DNA of 64,000 nt, taken from contig NZ_CP030771.1 in assembly GCF_006088715.1 (NCBI RefSeq), positions 8,430,001 through 8,494,000 on the forward strand. The letters run 5' to 3'. The notes under the pieces are model-generated. The model did not search any database, was not told the DNA's origin, and was given only the letters and a program-made list of their open reading frames with translations. This document shows positions 29,874-38,819 of the stretch, piece by piece. The position numbers were made by a program, and so were the translations under genes. Every line of letters starts with the position of its first letter. The first letter of the stretch is position 1. This DNA comes from Streptomyces sp. YIM 121038. GTDB lineage: Bacteria > Actinomycetota > Actinomycetes > Streptomycetales > Streptomycetaceae.

Positions 29874-30509
29874 GTGGTGGGGAAGCGGCAAGAGGTACGT
29901 CAGCGGACGTTCGCCGAGATCCTGGAGGCGGCGGGTCGGATGGCCGAGGCCGAGGGGTGGCAGGCGGTGACCGTCCGACGGATCGCTGCCGAGATCGGCT
30001 ACAGCGCGCCGGTGATCTACCAGCACTTTCCGAGCAAGGACGCCGTACTGCGCACGCTCCTTGAGCGGGTCAACGGCGAGCTGGCGCAGCGAATGCGGAC
30101 CGCGGTGGCCGGTGAACCGGCGTCACGGGGCCCGCACTTGGCGGCGGCCGCCTACCTGGAGTTCGCCCGGTCGCGGCCCGGCCTGTACCAGCTCATGTCG
30201 GGCGCACCCGGCACGGACGTCGATGCCTCCACCCGCCGCACCGCCGCCGACGACGTGATCGCCTTCACCCGGCAGCTGATCGAAGCCTGGGCGGCCGAGA
30301 CCGCAGCCGATCTTCCCAGCGTCGAGGACGCCTGCGACCTGCTGTGGGGCACGCTGCACGGCCTCGCGAGCATCGGGTTGATCGAGGACGTCGGCTTCGA
30401 CCGCGCCCTGCGCCTGGCCGACCAGGCGGTGACGGCGCTGCTTGGCCATTGGTCGTCTTCGACCGCGCACCCCGAGGGCCGCCCGCAGACCGGCGAGGGA
30501 GAGAAATGA
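29874..30509 (+). CDS. TetR-family regulator, autoregulated
   Basis: 211 residues. The helix-turn-helix reads FAEILEAAGRMAEAEGWQAV, VRRIAAEIGYSAPVIYQHFP. The C-terminal domain resembles TetR_C-type WHG domains (YLEFARSRPGLYQLMSGAPG). GTG 29874 (or GTG 29877) lies immediately after the perfect operator. Its stop overlaps the Dabb gene start (ATGA), so regulator and target form one operon that the regulator probably represses until a ligand binds. Confidence 0.88.
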   Translation: MVGKRQEVRQRTFAEILEAAGRMAEAEGWQAVTVRRIAAEIGYSAPVIYQHFPSKDAVLRTLLERVNGELAQRMRTAVAGEPASRGPHLAAAAYLEFARSRPGLYQLMSGAPGTDVDASTRRTAADDVIAFTRQLIEAWAAETAADLPSVEDACDLLWGTLHGLASIGLIEDVGFDRALRLADQAVTALLGHWSSSTAHPEGRPQTGEGEK

Positions 30510-30991
30510 TCTATCACCACAACCGCTTCACCTTCAAGACGACCGCCACCGCCCCACAGCGCGAGGAGGCCCTCGCCAGCCTGCGCAACCAGGGCGAGTC
30601 GATCGACGCGGTCGTACGGTACGTCGTCGGCAGGGACATCGGCGGCGAGTTCGAGTACGGCGCCGTCTTCGTCCTGGAGGGCCTCGACGGCTACTGGGAG
30701 TACCTGATGGCACCCTCACACGCCCACACCGACCGGATCGGCCTGCCGCTGCTGGAGTCCTTCGTCTCCTACGACACCACCGACAGCGACGACCCCGACA
30801 TCGCCCACAAGATCGCCGACCTGCACGCGCGACGCTACGCCGGTGACCCGGCCCTCACCAAGCTGGTGGCCGACCTCCCCTCCTACACCGGCAGCAGCGC
30901 GCCGACCCCCACCAGCCGTACCAGTCCTCCCCGCCCTACCAGTGCAGACCGACCCGCCGTCGGACCGAAGGCCGTCCACGACTCCGACTGA
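30506..30991 (+). CDS. Dabb-domain (stress-responsive A/B barrel) protein
   Basis: 161 residues. The first 100 form a ferredoxin-like Dabb domain: MIYHHNRFTFKTTATAPQRE, SIDAVVRYVVGRDIGGEFEY, VFVLEGLDGYWEYLMAPSHA. The tail after residue 125 is Pro/Thr/Ser-rich and probably disordered. Dabb proteins include small cyclases, monooxygenases and stress proteins of unknown role. It overlaps the TetR stop by ATGA. Confidence 0.8.
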   Translation: MIYHHNRFTFKTTATAPQREEALASLRNQGESIDAVVRYVVGRDIGGEFEYGAVFVLEGLDGYWEYLMAPSHAHTDRIGLPLLESFVSYDTTDSDDPDIAHKIADLHARRYAGDPALTKLVADLPSYTGSSAPTPTSRTSPPRPTSADRPAVGPKAVHDSD

Positions 30992-31079
30992 CACAGCGGA
31001 CGGCCCGGGCCAGGGGCGCGACTGCCGGTGACAGTCACGGCCCATCGCGTCCCCGATGCGCGACGGCGGATGTGACCCC

Positions 31080-31559
31080 TCATGGTTGCGCGTCGACCAC
31101 CTCGGCGTCGGCGGAGAGCCGCAGCCACCGCGAATCGACGTCAGCATGGGCCTCGTCGAACGCGTGATGCTCGCGGGTGTACAGCCGGACCGCCAGCCCG
31201 TCGGGGTCACGGAACACCAGAACCCAACCGATGATCCCTCGCAGCTCGCCGGAGTTCTCGACACCGAGAGCGTCGAGGTGTCCGACCCATGCCCGCAGGT
31301 CGGCCCGTGTCGGGACCGCGTACGTGACCGGATCGTGACCGCTGATGGCTTTCGCGGTACGGGGCGCGTATCTGAGCTCCAGAAGACCCAGCTTCGGTAC
31401 GTAGAGGACGTAGGCGTAGAGCACGCCCGCGGATGACCTGTGGTCGAACTGCGCTTGCCGTTCCGCGCCGAAGACCCGTGCGTACCATCGCAGGCTCTCG
31501 CCGAGGTCGGACACGGGCACCTTGTAGTGGTGGACTCCGTCGAGCCGGGGCCGGTTCAT
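31080..31559 (-). CDS. VOC/glyoxalase-family protein
   Basis: 159 residues of paired beta-alpha-beta-beta-beta units. It opens RLDGVHHYKVPVSDLGESLR and has WVLVFRDPDGLAVRLYT, the typical VOC metal-side motif. Metal ligands His and Glu positions are partly conserved (His in VHHYKV). ATG 31559 follows GGAAGGGA; an extension to 31604 is less likely. The role is unknown; VOC proteins include antibiotic-resistance and dioxygenase enzymes. Confidence 0.82.
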   Translation of the reverse strand: MNRPRLDGVHHYKVPVSDLGESLRWYARVFGAERQAQFDHRSSAGVLYAYVLYVPKLGLLELRYAPRTAKAISGHDPVTYAVPTRADLRAWVGHLDALGVENSGELRGIIGWVLVFRDPDGLAVRLYTREHHAFDEAHADVDSRWLRLSADAEVVDAQP

Positions 31560-31767
31560 CGCGTTCCCTTCCTGCCAGGGACCTCGCCGATACCGGGGGG
31601 GCACCGCCCTCGACGCCGGGCCGGATGTCAGCGGCGTGGCTCGATCTTCAGGTCACCACTGTTCGGCCTGCGGCCCCTGTGCCGTCACGCCCGGGTTCCG
31701 GAGTGGACGCTGTCGCCGCGCGTGGGTGCGGCCTCCGGCGAGCGGCGGCCGCACCCACGCGGGTGGA

Positions 31768-32280
31768 TCAGTAGCGGGTCCACACCTGGGTCGCGGCACC
31801 CGTGCAGACCGTCTGGCGCACCTCGCGGCGGCTGCCGGAGGGCGCCGCGCCGTCGTCGAGGCACAGGCCGCTCGCGACGTTCTTGATGGTGACCTTGTTG
31901 TTGCCCAGTTCGATGAACTCCCAGCGCTGTCCGGAGACGTTGTCGCAGGGACGCTGGAGGACGTTGGTTCCGGGCGTGGTGCTGAACACCTGCATGCACT
32001 TGTTGGAGTGGGCGGCTCTCATCAGGGACGTGGGGTTGTCCACCTCGAAGTTCAGCGAGAACCGCTGGTGGGCCTTGCCGTTACAGCTGAACTGCTGGAG
32101 GACGGTGTTGTCCGCCGACGAACCGGCCTGCACGTCGAGGCACTTGCCGGTGCCCGCGTTCTGGAACGAGTACTGGCCGGAGACCCCGGCGTGGGCCGGG
32201 CCCGCGAGCACGGCGGTCGCCGCGAGGGCGGCGCTCGCGGCGATCCCGGCACGGACGGTGAACGAGCTGCTGAGCTTCAT
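31768..32280 (-). CDS. Secreted ricin-type beta-trefoil lectin
   Basis: 170 residues: a Sec signal (residues 1-32, ending GPAHA) and a single RICIN domain. The repeats YSFQNAGTGKCLDVQAGSS, AAHSNKCMQVFS and VASGLCLDDGAAP match the QxW/CLDxxG subdomain pattern, with QRW and QVW at subdomain ends. It would bind carbohydrate outside the cell. GGGAG precedes the start. No catalytic domain is attached, which is less usual in Streptomyces. Confidence 0.85.
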   Translation of the reverse strand: MKLSSSFTVRAGIAASAALAATAVLAGPAHAGVSGQYSFQNAGTGKCLDVQAGSSADNTVLQQFSCNGKAHQRFSLNFEVDNPTSLMRAAHSNKCMQVFSTTPGTNVLQRPCDNVSGQRWEFIELGNNKVTIKNVASGLCLDDGAAPSGSRREVRQTVCTGAATQVWTRY

Positions 32281-32420
32281 GCGAGGTCATCTCCCTGACA
32301 TCAGGTGCGGATGCTGGCCCGGGGGCATCCGGCACCGCGCTGCGGGCCGGGGAGCTTCCCCGTTCGCGGCCGAGTCTCGCGGTGGTCCCACGCGCTCCTC
32401 AAAGCCCTTCGAGGCGCATC

Positions 32421-32446
32421 GAAACCAGACATCGAAACCAGACATC
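32421..32446. repeat. Two 13-bp direct repeats
   Basis: GAAACCAGACATC occurs twice in tandem in the gap between the lectin and the solute-binding-protein gene. It may be a slippage product of no function. Confidence 0.7.
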
Positions 32447-32484
32447 GAGACGGCCGCGAGCAGCCTGGGAGCGGGCCCGGAGGG

Positions 32485-34167
32485 TTACTTCTTCCAGCCC
32501 ACCGTCTCCGGCAGCGGGCTGTAGAACATGGTCGCGCCCACGTTCGCCAGGTCCTTCTTGACGCTGTACGTCGACGGGCCGCTGAACAGCGGGAGCAGGG
32601 CGTAGTTCCGGAGGGCCTTCCGCTCGACCTTGTTCGCGGCGGCTCCCTGTTCGTCCAGGCCAGGGACGTCCGCCGTGGCGCGGATCTCCTTGTCCAGGGC
32701 CGGGGATCCGGCCCCGGTGAGGTTGGACTCGCGGTCCGAGCAGTAGAGCTCGCACAGGGAGCGAGCCCCGAACGGGTCCATGGAGCGGTTGCCCGAGACG
32801 ATCAGGTCGAACTTCCGCTCGTTGACGACGCCGGCGAAGTCCGATTCGGCGGCCTTCTTGATGACGAGGCGTACGCCGACCGGCTTCAGCATCGCGGTGA
32901 GGGCGCCGGCGGTGGCCTTGCCCAGCGCCTCGTCGCCCAGGAGCGTGTAGCCGAGCTCGAGCTTCTTGCCGCCCTTCTCCCGGACCCCGTCGCTGCCGGG
33001 CTTCCAGCCCGCCGCGTCGAGTTCCTTCTTCGCCTGGTCGGGGCTGTGCTTGAGGACGGCCGAGACGTTGTCCTCGTAGCCCTTCTGGAAGCTGTAGAAC
33101 AAGACCGAGCCGGGCAGCGGTTCCTTGTAGTCCAGGCCCTGGAACTGGATCTTCGCGATCTGAGCGCGGTCGACGCTCTCCTGGATCGCCTTGCGCACCG
33201 TCTTGTCCCCGAGGACCGACGACTTGGTGTTGAAGCGGAGCGAGTACACGAACGGGCTGCCGCCGCTGCGGATCTCGGTGCCCTTGAGCCCCTTCAGCTG
33301 CTTCAGGCTCTCGGCGTCGCTCGCGGAGACGTAGTCGAGCTGACCGTTCTTGAAGGCGTTGACCGCCGCGGCCGACTCCAGGTTCACGTAGGTGCGCTTG
33401 TCGAGCTTGCCCTTCTTGCCCCACCACTTCGCGTTGCGGACGAAGGTGACGTTGCCCGAGTGGGTGTCCCACTTGCCGACGGTGTACGGGCCCGCGCCCC
33501 ACTCGGGGTGCGCCTTCTTCACGTACGCCTTGTTGAAGTTGTCGACCTTCGCCGCCTTCGGGTGGAGGAACGTGGAGAAGAGGGCCGGCCAGGAGGCGTA
33601 GACGCCCTTGAAGGCGATGACGGCCTGCTTGTCGTCCTTGCCGCGCGTGACCTTGGTGATCTGTTCGTAGCCCTCCGTCGTCGCGGCCGCGTAGGCCTTG
33701 TCGGAACCGTTGTTGGCCTTCCACGTGGCCTTGATGGCGGTCCAGTCGATCGGTGTGCCGTCGTTGAAGGTGGCCTTCTTGTTGATGGTGAGTGTGACCC
33801 TCTGGTCGCCGCCCTTGACGGACACCTTCACATCGCTGAAGTAGTCCGGGTTGTACTGCACGTCACCGGTCGGCGAGAACGTGATCGCGTTCGCGTTGTA
33901 CCAGCTCCACACCCGGGTCGCCGCCAGCGTGGAATTGACGTTGAAGGGGTTGCCCTGGTCGTCGAACGTGCCCGCCGTCGTATAGGTCCCGCCGTCCCTG
34001 AGCTTGTCGTACGCCGTCGGGTTGTAGTCGGCGGCACCCGAGGCGGCGGAGGGGGTGTTCCTCGCGTCCGAGTCGGCGGCGCCGTCACCGGCCGAGGACT
34101 GGCACGCGGTGGCGGTGACCGAGAGGGCGGCTATCAGGGCGAGGGGCAGGGCCAGTTTGGCACGCAT
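32485..34167 (-). CDS. Peptide ABC transporter solute-binding lipoprotein
   Basis: 560 residues, SBP_bac_5 family (OppA/DppA type). A lipoprotein signal with lipobox VTATAC at residues 17-22 anchors it to the membrane exterior. Family stretches include TYTTAGTFDDQGNPFNVNST, DGTPIDWTAIKATWKANN, GPYTVGKWDTHSGNVTFVRN and the C-terminal WKPGSDGVREKGGKKLELG. ATG 34167 follows AAGGAA. It is the last gene of the transporter operon (permeases and ATPase lie upstream on the minus strand). Ligand likely oligopeptide. Confidence 0.9.
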   Translation of the reverse strand: MRAKLALPLALIAALSVTATACQSSAGDGAADSDARNTPSAASGAADYNPTAYDKLRDGGTYTTAGTFDDQGNPFNVNSTLAATRVWSWYNANAITFSPTGDVQYNPDYFSDVKVSVKGGDQRVTLTINKKATFNDGTPIDWTAIKATWKANNGSDKAYAAATTEGYEQITKVTRGKDDKQAVIAFKGVYASWPALFSTFLHPKAAKVDNFNKAYVKKAHPEWGAGPYTVGKWDTHSGNVTFVRNAKWWGKKGKLDKRTYVNLESAAAVNAFKNGQLDYVSASDAESLKQLKGLKGTEIRSGGSPFVYSLRFNTKSSVLGDKTVRKAIQESVDRAQIAKIQFQGLDYKEPLPGSVLFYSFQKGYEDNVSAVLKHSPDQAKKELDAAGWKPGSDGVREKGGKKLELGYTLLGDEALGKATAGALTAMLKPVGVRLVIKKAAESDFAGVVNERKFDLIVSGNRSMDPFGARSLCELYCSDRESNLTGAGSPALDKEIRATADVPGLDEQGAAANKVERKALRNYALLPLFSGPSTYSVKKDLANVGATMFYSPLPETVGWKK

Positions 34168-34261
34168 GGGGGTGGTTCCTTGAGGTGGAGGTGTGACGTG
34201 GAGGTGGGACGTGGAGTGAAGGTGGGGCGTCGGCCCGTCAGAGGGCCGAAGAGGGGGCGCC

Positions 34262-36523
34262 TTACGCGGCGTGGCAGGCGTACGCGTGGCCCGGCTGCCC
34301 CGGCACCGGCCGGGCGGCGGGCCGCTCCGTGCGGCAGCGCTCCTGGACGTCGTCGCCTGCGAGGCGGTACACGGGGCAGCGGTCGATGAACGCACAGCCG
34401 CGCGGCAGGTCCGTCGCGCTCGGCTGCTCGCCCCTCAGGACGATCCGTTCGCGGGTGCGTTCGCGCTGCGGGTCGGGAACGGGGGCCGCCGAGAGGAGCG
34501 CCCGGGTGTAGGGGTGCTTGGGGTCGGCGAAGAGGGTCTCCGTATCGCCGGTCTCGACGATGTGGCCCAGGTACATGACCGCGATGCGGTCGCAGACGTA
34601 GCGGACCACGGCGAGGTCGTGCGCGACCATGAGGTAGGCGAGTCCCAGCTCGCGCTTGAGCCGGTTCAGCAGGTTGATGACACCCGCCTGTACCGATACG
34701 TCGAGGGCGGAGAGCGGCTCGTCGAGGGCGAGCAGCTTCGGGTCCGTGGCCAGGGCGCGGGCGATGCCGACGCGCTGGCGCTGGCCTCCCGACAGCGCGG
34801 CCGGGAAGCGGTCGCCCACCGAGGTGTCGAGGCCGACGAGCGCCAGCAGTTCGTGGACGCGGGAGCGGATCGCGGCGCGGTCGCGGCCGACGGCCCGCAG
34901 GGGTTCGGCGAGCAGCTGGTAGACGGGCAGGCGCGGGTCAAGGGCGCCCAGCGGATCCTGCATGACGATCTGCACGTCGTGCCGCAGGGTGCGCCCGCGC
35001 CCGCCGGAACCGGCTGGTGTGCCGCGCCCGCCGGACTCGGCTGGTGTGCCGCGCCCGCCGGAACCGGCCGGAGGGCCGTGGGCGCCGGAATCGGCCGGAG
35101 TGCGGTGGGCGCTGGTGTCGGCCGAGGTACCGGCACGGGTGCCGTGGGCGCTGGTAGCGGCACGGGTGCCCGCCGTCGCCCCGACCTCCCTCCCCGCGAT
35201 CTCGATGCGGCCGCCCTCCGGCCGTCTGAGCCGCAGGATCTCCATCAGCGTGGTCGTCTTGCCGCTGCCCGACTCCCCGACCAGGCCCAGCGTTTCGCCG
35301 GTACGCAGCTCGAAACTGACCTGGTTGACCGCGTGCAGCGTGCCCACCCGGCGTTTGACGAACGCGCCCTTGGTGACGGGAAAGGTCTTGACGAGGTCCT
35401 CGACGCGCAGCACCACGTCGCCGCTCCCGTCGCCGCTCCCTGCGGCGCGCCCGGTGTCCACCGGCTGGTCCACGGAGCCGGCACCCCCGGTGGGGTCCAG
35501 CGTGCCCCCGGCTATCTCTGCCGCGCGCAGACAGGCCACGTCCCCGTGCCCCGTGACGGGGCGCAGCTCCGGCTCCTCGGAGCCGCACGCGTCGAGCGCG
35601 ACCGCGCACCGGCTCGCGAAGGGGCAGCCGTCCGGCAGGCCCGACAGGACGGGTGGCTCTCCGCCGATCGGGACCAAGGGCCGGCGGACCCCGCTGTCGA
35701 CGGTCGGCACCGCGGCCAGGAGCCGTGCGGTGTAGGGCATCGTCGGCCGGCGGAACAGCGCGTGCACGTCCGTCTTCTCCACGAGGCGGCCCGCGTACAT
35801 GACGGCGACGTCGTCCGCGTGACCGGCCACGACGCCGAGGTCATGGGTGATCAGGACGAGTCCGGCGCCGGTCTCCCGCTGCGCGAGGCGCAGGACGTCG
35901 AGGATCTGCGCCTGCACGGTGACGTCGAGCGCGGTGGTGGGTTCGTCGGCCACGAGCACGCTCGGCCGGTTGGCGATCGCCAGGGCGATGACCACGCGCT
36001 GGCGCATGCCGCCGGAGAACTCGTGGGGGAAGGCCGCGGCCCGCCCGCGGGGGTCGGGAATGCCGACGAGGTCGAGCAGCTCCACGGCCTGCTCCCAGGC
36101 CGCCTTCTTGGACAGGTCCTGGTGGACCCGCAGCGCGTCGGAGAGCAGCCTGCCCACGGAGAAGATGGGGGTGAGCGCGGACAGGGGGTCCTGGAAGACC
36201 ATGCCGATGGAGTTGCCCCGCACCCGTGACAGCGCCCGGTCGTCGAGGCCGATCAGGTCCTGACCGCCGAGCAGGACCTGGCCGCGCAGGTCGGCGGTGG
36301 GCGGCAGCAGGCCCATGATGCCCATCGCGGTGGCCGACTTGCCCGAGCCGGACTCGCCGACGATGCCGAGGGTCCGGCCCGGCAGCAGATCGAAGCTGAC
36401 GCCGCGCACCGCTTCGACGCGCCCGGCCTCGGAGGGGAAGGAGACCCGCAGGTCCCGTACGGAGAGCACGGGGGTGGCGCCGGTGGCGGAGACCCCGTCG
36501 CGCAGGGGGGTGGTGAGGGTCAT
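34262..36523 (-). CDS. Fused double ATPase of a peptide ABC transporter (DppD-DppF fusion)
   Basis: 753 residues joining two oligopeptide-type ABC ATPases. First copy: Walker A GESGSGKSATAMG, signature FSGGMRQRVVIAL, Walker B VLVADEPTTALD, C-terminal iron-sulfur-like GCPFASRC. Second copy: GESGSGKTTTLME, LSGGQRQRVGIARAL, LLALDEPLSALD, GCAFIDRCP. Within the second copy, after Walker A, a low-complexity insertion of about 65 residues (GTPAESGGR repeats) separates it from the Q-loop. Normally these are two genes. ATGA overlap joins it to the permease gene before it. Confidence 0.92.
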   Translation of the reverse strand: MTLTTPLRDGVSATGATPVLSVRDLRVSFPSEAGRVEAVRGVSFDLLPGRTLGIVGESGSGKSATAMGIMGLLPPTADLRGQVLLGGQDLIGLDDRALSRVRGNSIGMVFQDPLSALTPIFSVGRLLSDALRVHQDLSKKAAWEQAVELLDLVGIPDPRGRAAAFPHEFSGGMRQRVVIALAIANRPSVLVADEPTTALDVTVQAQILDVLRLAQRETGAGLVLITHDLGVVAGHADDVAVMYAGRLVEKTDVHALFRRPTMPYTARLLAAVPTVDSGVRRPLVPIGGEPPVLSGLPDGCPFASRCAVALDACGSEEPELRPVTGHGDVACLRAAEIAGGTLDPTGGAGSVDQPVDTGRAAGSGDGSGDVVLRVEDLVKTFPVTKGAFVKRRVGTLHAVNQVSFELRTGETLGLVGESGSGKTTTLMEILRLRRPEGGRIEIAGREVGATAGTRAATSAHGTRAGTSADTSAHRTPADSGAHGPPAGSGGRGTPAESGGRGTPAGSGGRGRTLRHDVQIVMQDPLGALDPRLPVYQLLAEPLRAVGRDRAAIRSRVHELLALVGLDTSVGDRFPAALSGGQRQRVGIARALATDPKLLALDEPLSALDVSVQAGVINLLNRLKRELGLAYLMVAHDLAVVRYVCDRIAVMYLGHIVETGDTETLFADPKHPYTRALLSAAPVPDPQRERTRERIVLRGEQPSATDLPRGCAFIDRCPVYRLAGDDVQERCRTERPAARPVPGQPGHAYACHAA
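34993..35170. repeat. 27-bp minisatellite inside the fused ATPase gene
   Basis: On the plus strand, near-identical 27-bp units (beginning CCGCGCCCGCCGGAACCGG) follow one another, decaying towards the right. Being a multiple of three, they keep frame and encode Gly/Thr/Pro/Ala/Ser nonapeptides in the minus-strand gene. The insertion lies in an ATPase loop and is probably tolerated. Confidence 0.8.
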
Positions 36524-37425
36524 CGTCGGCCTCCCGCCGCACCGGTCACGGACGTGGGGTCGAGGGCGTCGCGAAGGCCGTCGCCGATGAAGGTCATCGA
36601 GACGGTGAGCAGGACGACGAGGCCCGCGGGAAAGGCGAAGAGCCAGGGGGCGCTGGTGAGGGTGGCCGCCCCGTCGGCGAGCATCGTGCCGAGGGAGACG
36701 TCCGGGGTCTGGACGCCGAAGCCGAGGAACGACAGCGCGGTCTCGCTGAGCACGGTCGACACGACGCCGAGCGTCAGATTGACGATGAGCAGGGAGCCGA
36801 GGTTGGGGATGATGTGGCGCAGGATGACGCGCGGCGCACTCACGCCCATGAACTCCGCCGCCGTCACGTAGTCCCGTTCGCGCAGCGAGGTCGAGACGGA
36901 CCAGATGACCCGGGCGGTGGACATCCAGCCGAAGACGGTGAGCACGACGATGAGGACGCGCCAGTCACCGGCCAGCCGGTGGGACACCAGGGCGAGGATG
37001 AGGAACGAGGGGACGATCAGCAGGAAGTGGATGGCGCCGAGCGTCAGCCGCTCCACCCGGCCGCCGAAGTACGCGGCGCTCGCACCGATGACCGCGGCGA
37101 CGGCGATCGTCAGGACGGACACGCTCACGGCGATCACCAGTGAGCGCCGCAGTCCGTGCACCGCGCAGGCGTAGATGTCGTTGCCGCCCTGGTTGGTGCC
37201 GAACCAGTGCAGGTCGCTCGGCGGCTGGGTGAGGGCGGTGAAGTCGGCGTCCGTGTGGGCGTAGGACGTGAACAGGTCGCCGAAGGCGCTGAACAGCACG
37301 AGCAGCGCGAAGATCACGACGCCGGCGACGGCGAGGCGGTTGCGCAGGAAGCGCCGCAGATAGAGCCGGCCGCGGCCGAGGTCGCCGCGCGGCTCGGCGA
37401 TGGTGGTGTCGGTTGCTGTCGCCAT
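36520..37425 (-). CDS. Peptide ABC transporter permease (DppC type)
   Basis: 301 residues with six likely membrane helices, the first being LAVAGVVIFALLVLFSAFGD. The cytoplasmic EAA-like loop reads EFMGVSAPRVILRHIIPNLG, as in DppC/OppC. The periplasmic stretch FGTNQGGNDIYACAVHGLRR is also typical. It is separated by one base from dppB and overlaps the ATPase gene by ATGA. Confidence 0.92.
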   Translation of the reverse strand: MATATDTTIAEPRGDLGRGRLYLRRFLRNRLAVAGVVIFALLVLFSAFGDLFTSYAHTDADFTALTQPPSDLHWFGTNQGGNDIYACAVHGLRRSLVIAVSVSVLTIAVAAVIGASAAYFGGRVERLTLGAIHFLLIVPSFLILALVSHRLAGDWRVLIVVLTVFGWMSTARVIWSVSTSLRERDYVTAAEFMGVSAPRVILRHIIPNLGSLLIVNLTLGVVSTVLSETALSFLGFGVQTPDVSLGTMLADGAATLTSAPWLFAFPAGLVVLLTVSMTFIGDGLRDALDPTSVTGAAGGRR

Positions 37426-37426
37426 G

Positions 37427-38407
37427 TCAGTTCACCCGGACCCTGGGGTCGAGGAAGACCGTGGCGATGTCCGCGAGGATCGCGCCGACCGCGGTCAGCA
37501 CCGCGGCGAACGCGGCCGTCGCGACGGTGCCGTGTACGTCGTTCTTGCTGAGGGTCTCGATGAGGTAGCGGCCCATGCCGTTCCAGCCGAAGACCGTCTC
37601 GGTGATGACGGCTCCGGTGAAGACGGCGGGCACGCTGAACGCCACGGAGGCCGCCGTCGGGATCAGCGAGGCCCGCAGCGCGTGCCTGCGGACGGCCTGG
37701 GCGCGGGTGAGGCCGGTGGCCTGGGCCGTGCGCACGAAGTCGGCGTTGATCGTGTCGAGCAGCAGCGAACGCTGCGTCAGGTGGTGGCCCACGTAGCCCA
37801 TCAGCGTCAGGGTGAGCGTCGGCAGGATCAGATGCAGGAGGCGGTCACCGATCGTCGGCAGCAGTCCCTCGACGTCGGGTGAGCTCTCCCCGGCGACGTA
37901 GAGGAAGTCGAGCCCCGCGTGCTGGTTGAGCCAGATGGCGACGAAGACGACGGCGAGTGCGGCCACGGACGTCGGGACGTTGAACACCGCGATGGACAGG
38001 GCCTGCGAGATCCGGTCGGCCGCACCGTACTGGCGGGCGGCGGTGTAGACGGCCAGCGCGACGCCGATCACGACGGACAGGACGGTCGCGGTGATGACCA
38101 ACTCGGCGCTGACGAGGGCGCGGTAGCCCACCTCGCCGTTGACGGATACGCCGGTGGGTGACGTGCCCCAGTCGAAGTCGAGGACCACCGAGGTGAGCCA
38201 GTTCCACCACCGCTGCACCAGCGGCGTTCCGGGGTCGAGGTTGTACGGGGCGAGGGCCCGGGAGAGCTGGCCCTCGCTGGGGGCGGGGCGGACGTCCTTG
38301 TAGTTCGATCGCGGGTCGAGGAACCAACTGGCCAGGAAGTACGTGGCGTTGGTCGCGACCACGATCATCAAGAGCCAGCCGCCCGCCTTGCGCATCACAT
38401 AGCGCAC
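37427..38407 (-). CDS. Peptide ABC transporter permease (DppB type)
   Basis: 326 residues, six likely membrane helices. The EAA loop reads ATGLTRAQAVRRHALRASLI and the segment NAVTETVFGWNGMGR-like ITETVFGWNGMGRYLIETLS is the DppB signature. The first gene of the operon, starting at GTG 38407 after GAGGGGG; longer in-frame starts reach to 38617 but lack support. The large periplasmic loop after helix 1 is normal for this family. Confidence 0.9.
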   Translation of the reverse strand: MRYVMRKAGGWLLMIVVATNATYFLASWFLDPRSNYKDVRPAPSEGQLSRALAPYNLDPGTPLVQRWWNWLTSVVLDFDWGTSPTGVSVNGEVGYRALVSAELVITATVLSVVIGVALAVYTAARQYGAADRISQALSIAVFNVPTSVAALAVVFVAIWLNQHAGLDFLYVAGESSPDVEGLLPTIGDRLLHLILPTLTLTLMGYVGHHLTQRSLLLDTINADFVRTAQATGLTRAQAVRRHALRASLIPTAASVAFSVPAVFTGAVITETVFGWNGMGRYLIETLSKNDVHGTVATAAFAAVLTAVGAILADIATVFLDPRVRVN

Positions 38408-38819
38408 GGTGCGGACCGCCCCCTCACCACACGCGTGGGACGCGCCGGGACGGCGCCGGGGAGACAGGTCGAGTACATGTGCGGTGGAGCTTTCTCTGGG
38501 CGTGCAGGTGACGTGCCACCAAAGGGGGCGGATGTCAGCTTGATGCGCCGTGGGCGGGCTCCGCCAGGTTTTGGCGGGTTTCGCCATGAGGCCGCAATGC
38601 TGCCGTACGGAATGCAATGTCGCTGTAGCAAAACGATCACGCGTAAGACGCGAGGCGCACTGAAGGAAAGCCGCAGGGATTCCGCTGCGGCCGGAGTCCG
38701 CGCTGACATGCGGCTCGGGGTGATAAAGGAATTCCCGACGGGGTGATCGGGGGACCCTCTCGCCCCTCCATCGGCTGGTGGATTGGGCGGCTTATGATGA
38801 GCGCCGGAGGTAGTTCGCC
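38408..38819. promoter_or_regulatory. Divergent promoter region between dppB-type operon and lysR
   Basis: 412 bp without a gene. A 7-bp-stem hairpin (GCCGCAG 38670-38676, CTGCGGC 38685-38691) and moderately AT-rich patches near 38600-38640 are the only structure seen. The LysR protein transcribed to the right probably binds here and controls the transporter. Confidence 0.5.

Noticed and set aside
34993..35170. Repeat array as a possible regulatory or CRISPR feature.
   Set aside because: In-frame 27-bp minisatellite within the ATPase gene.
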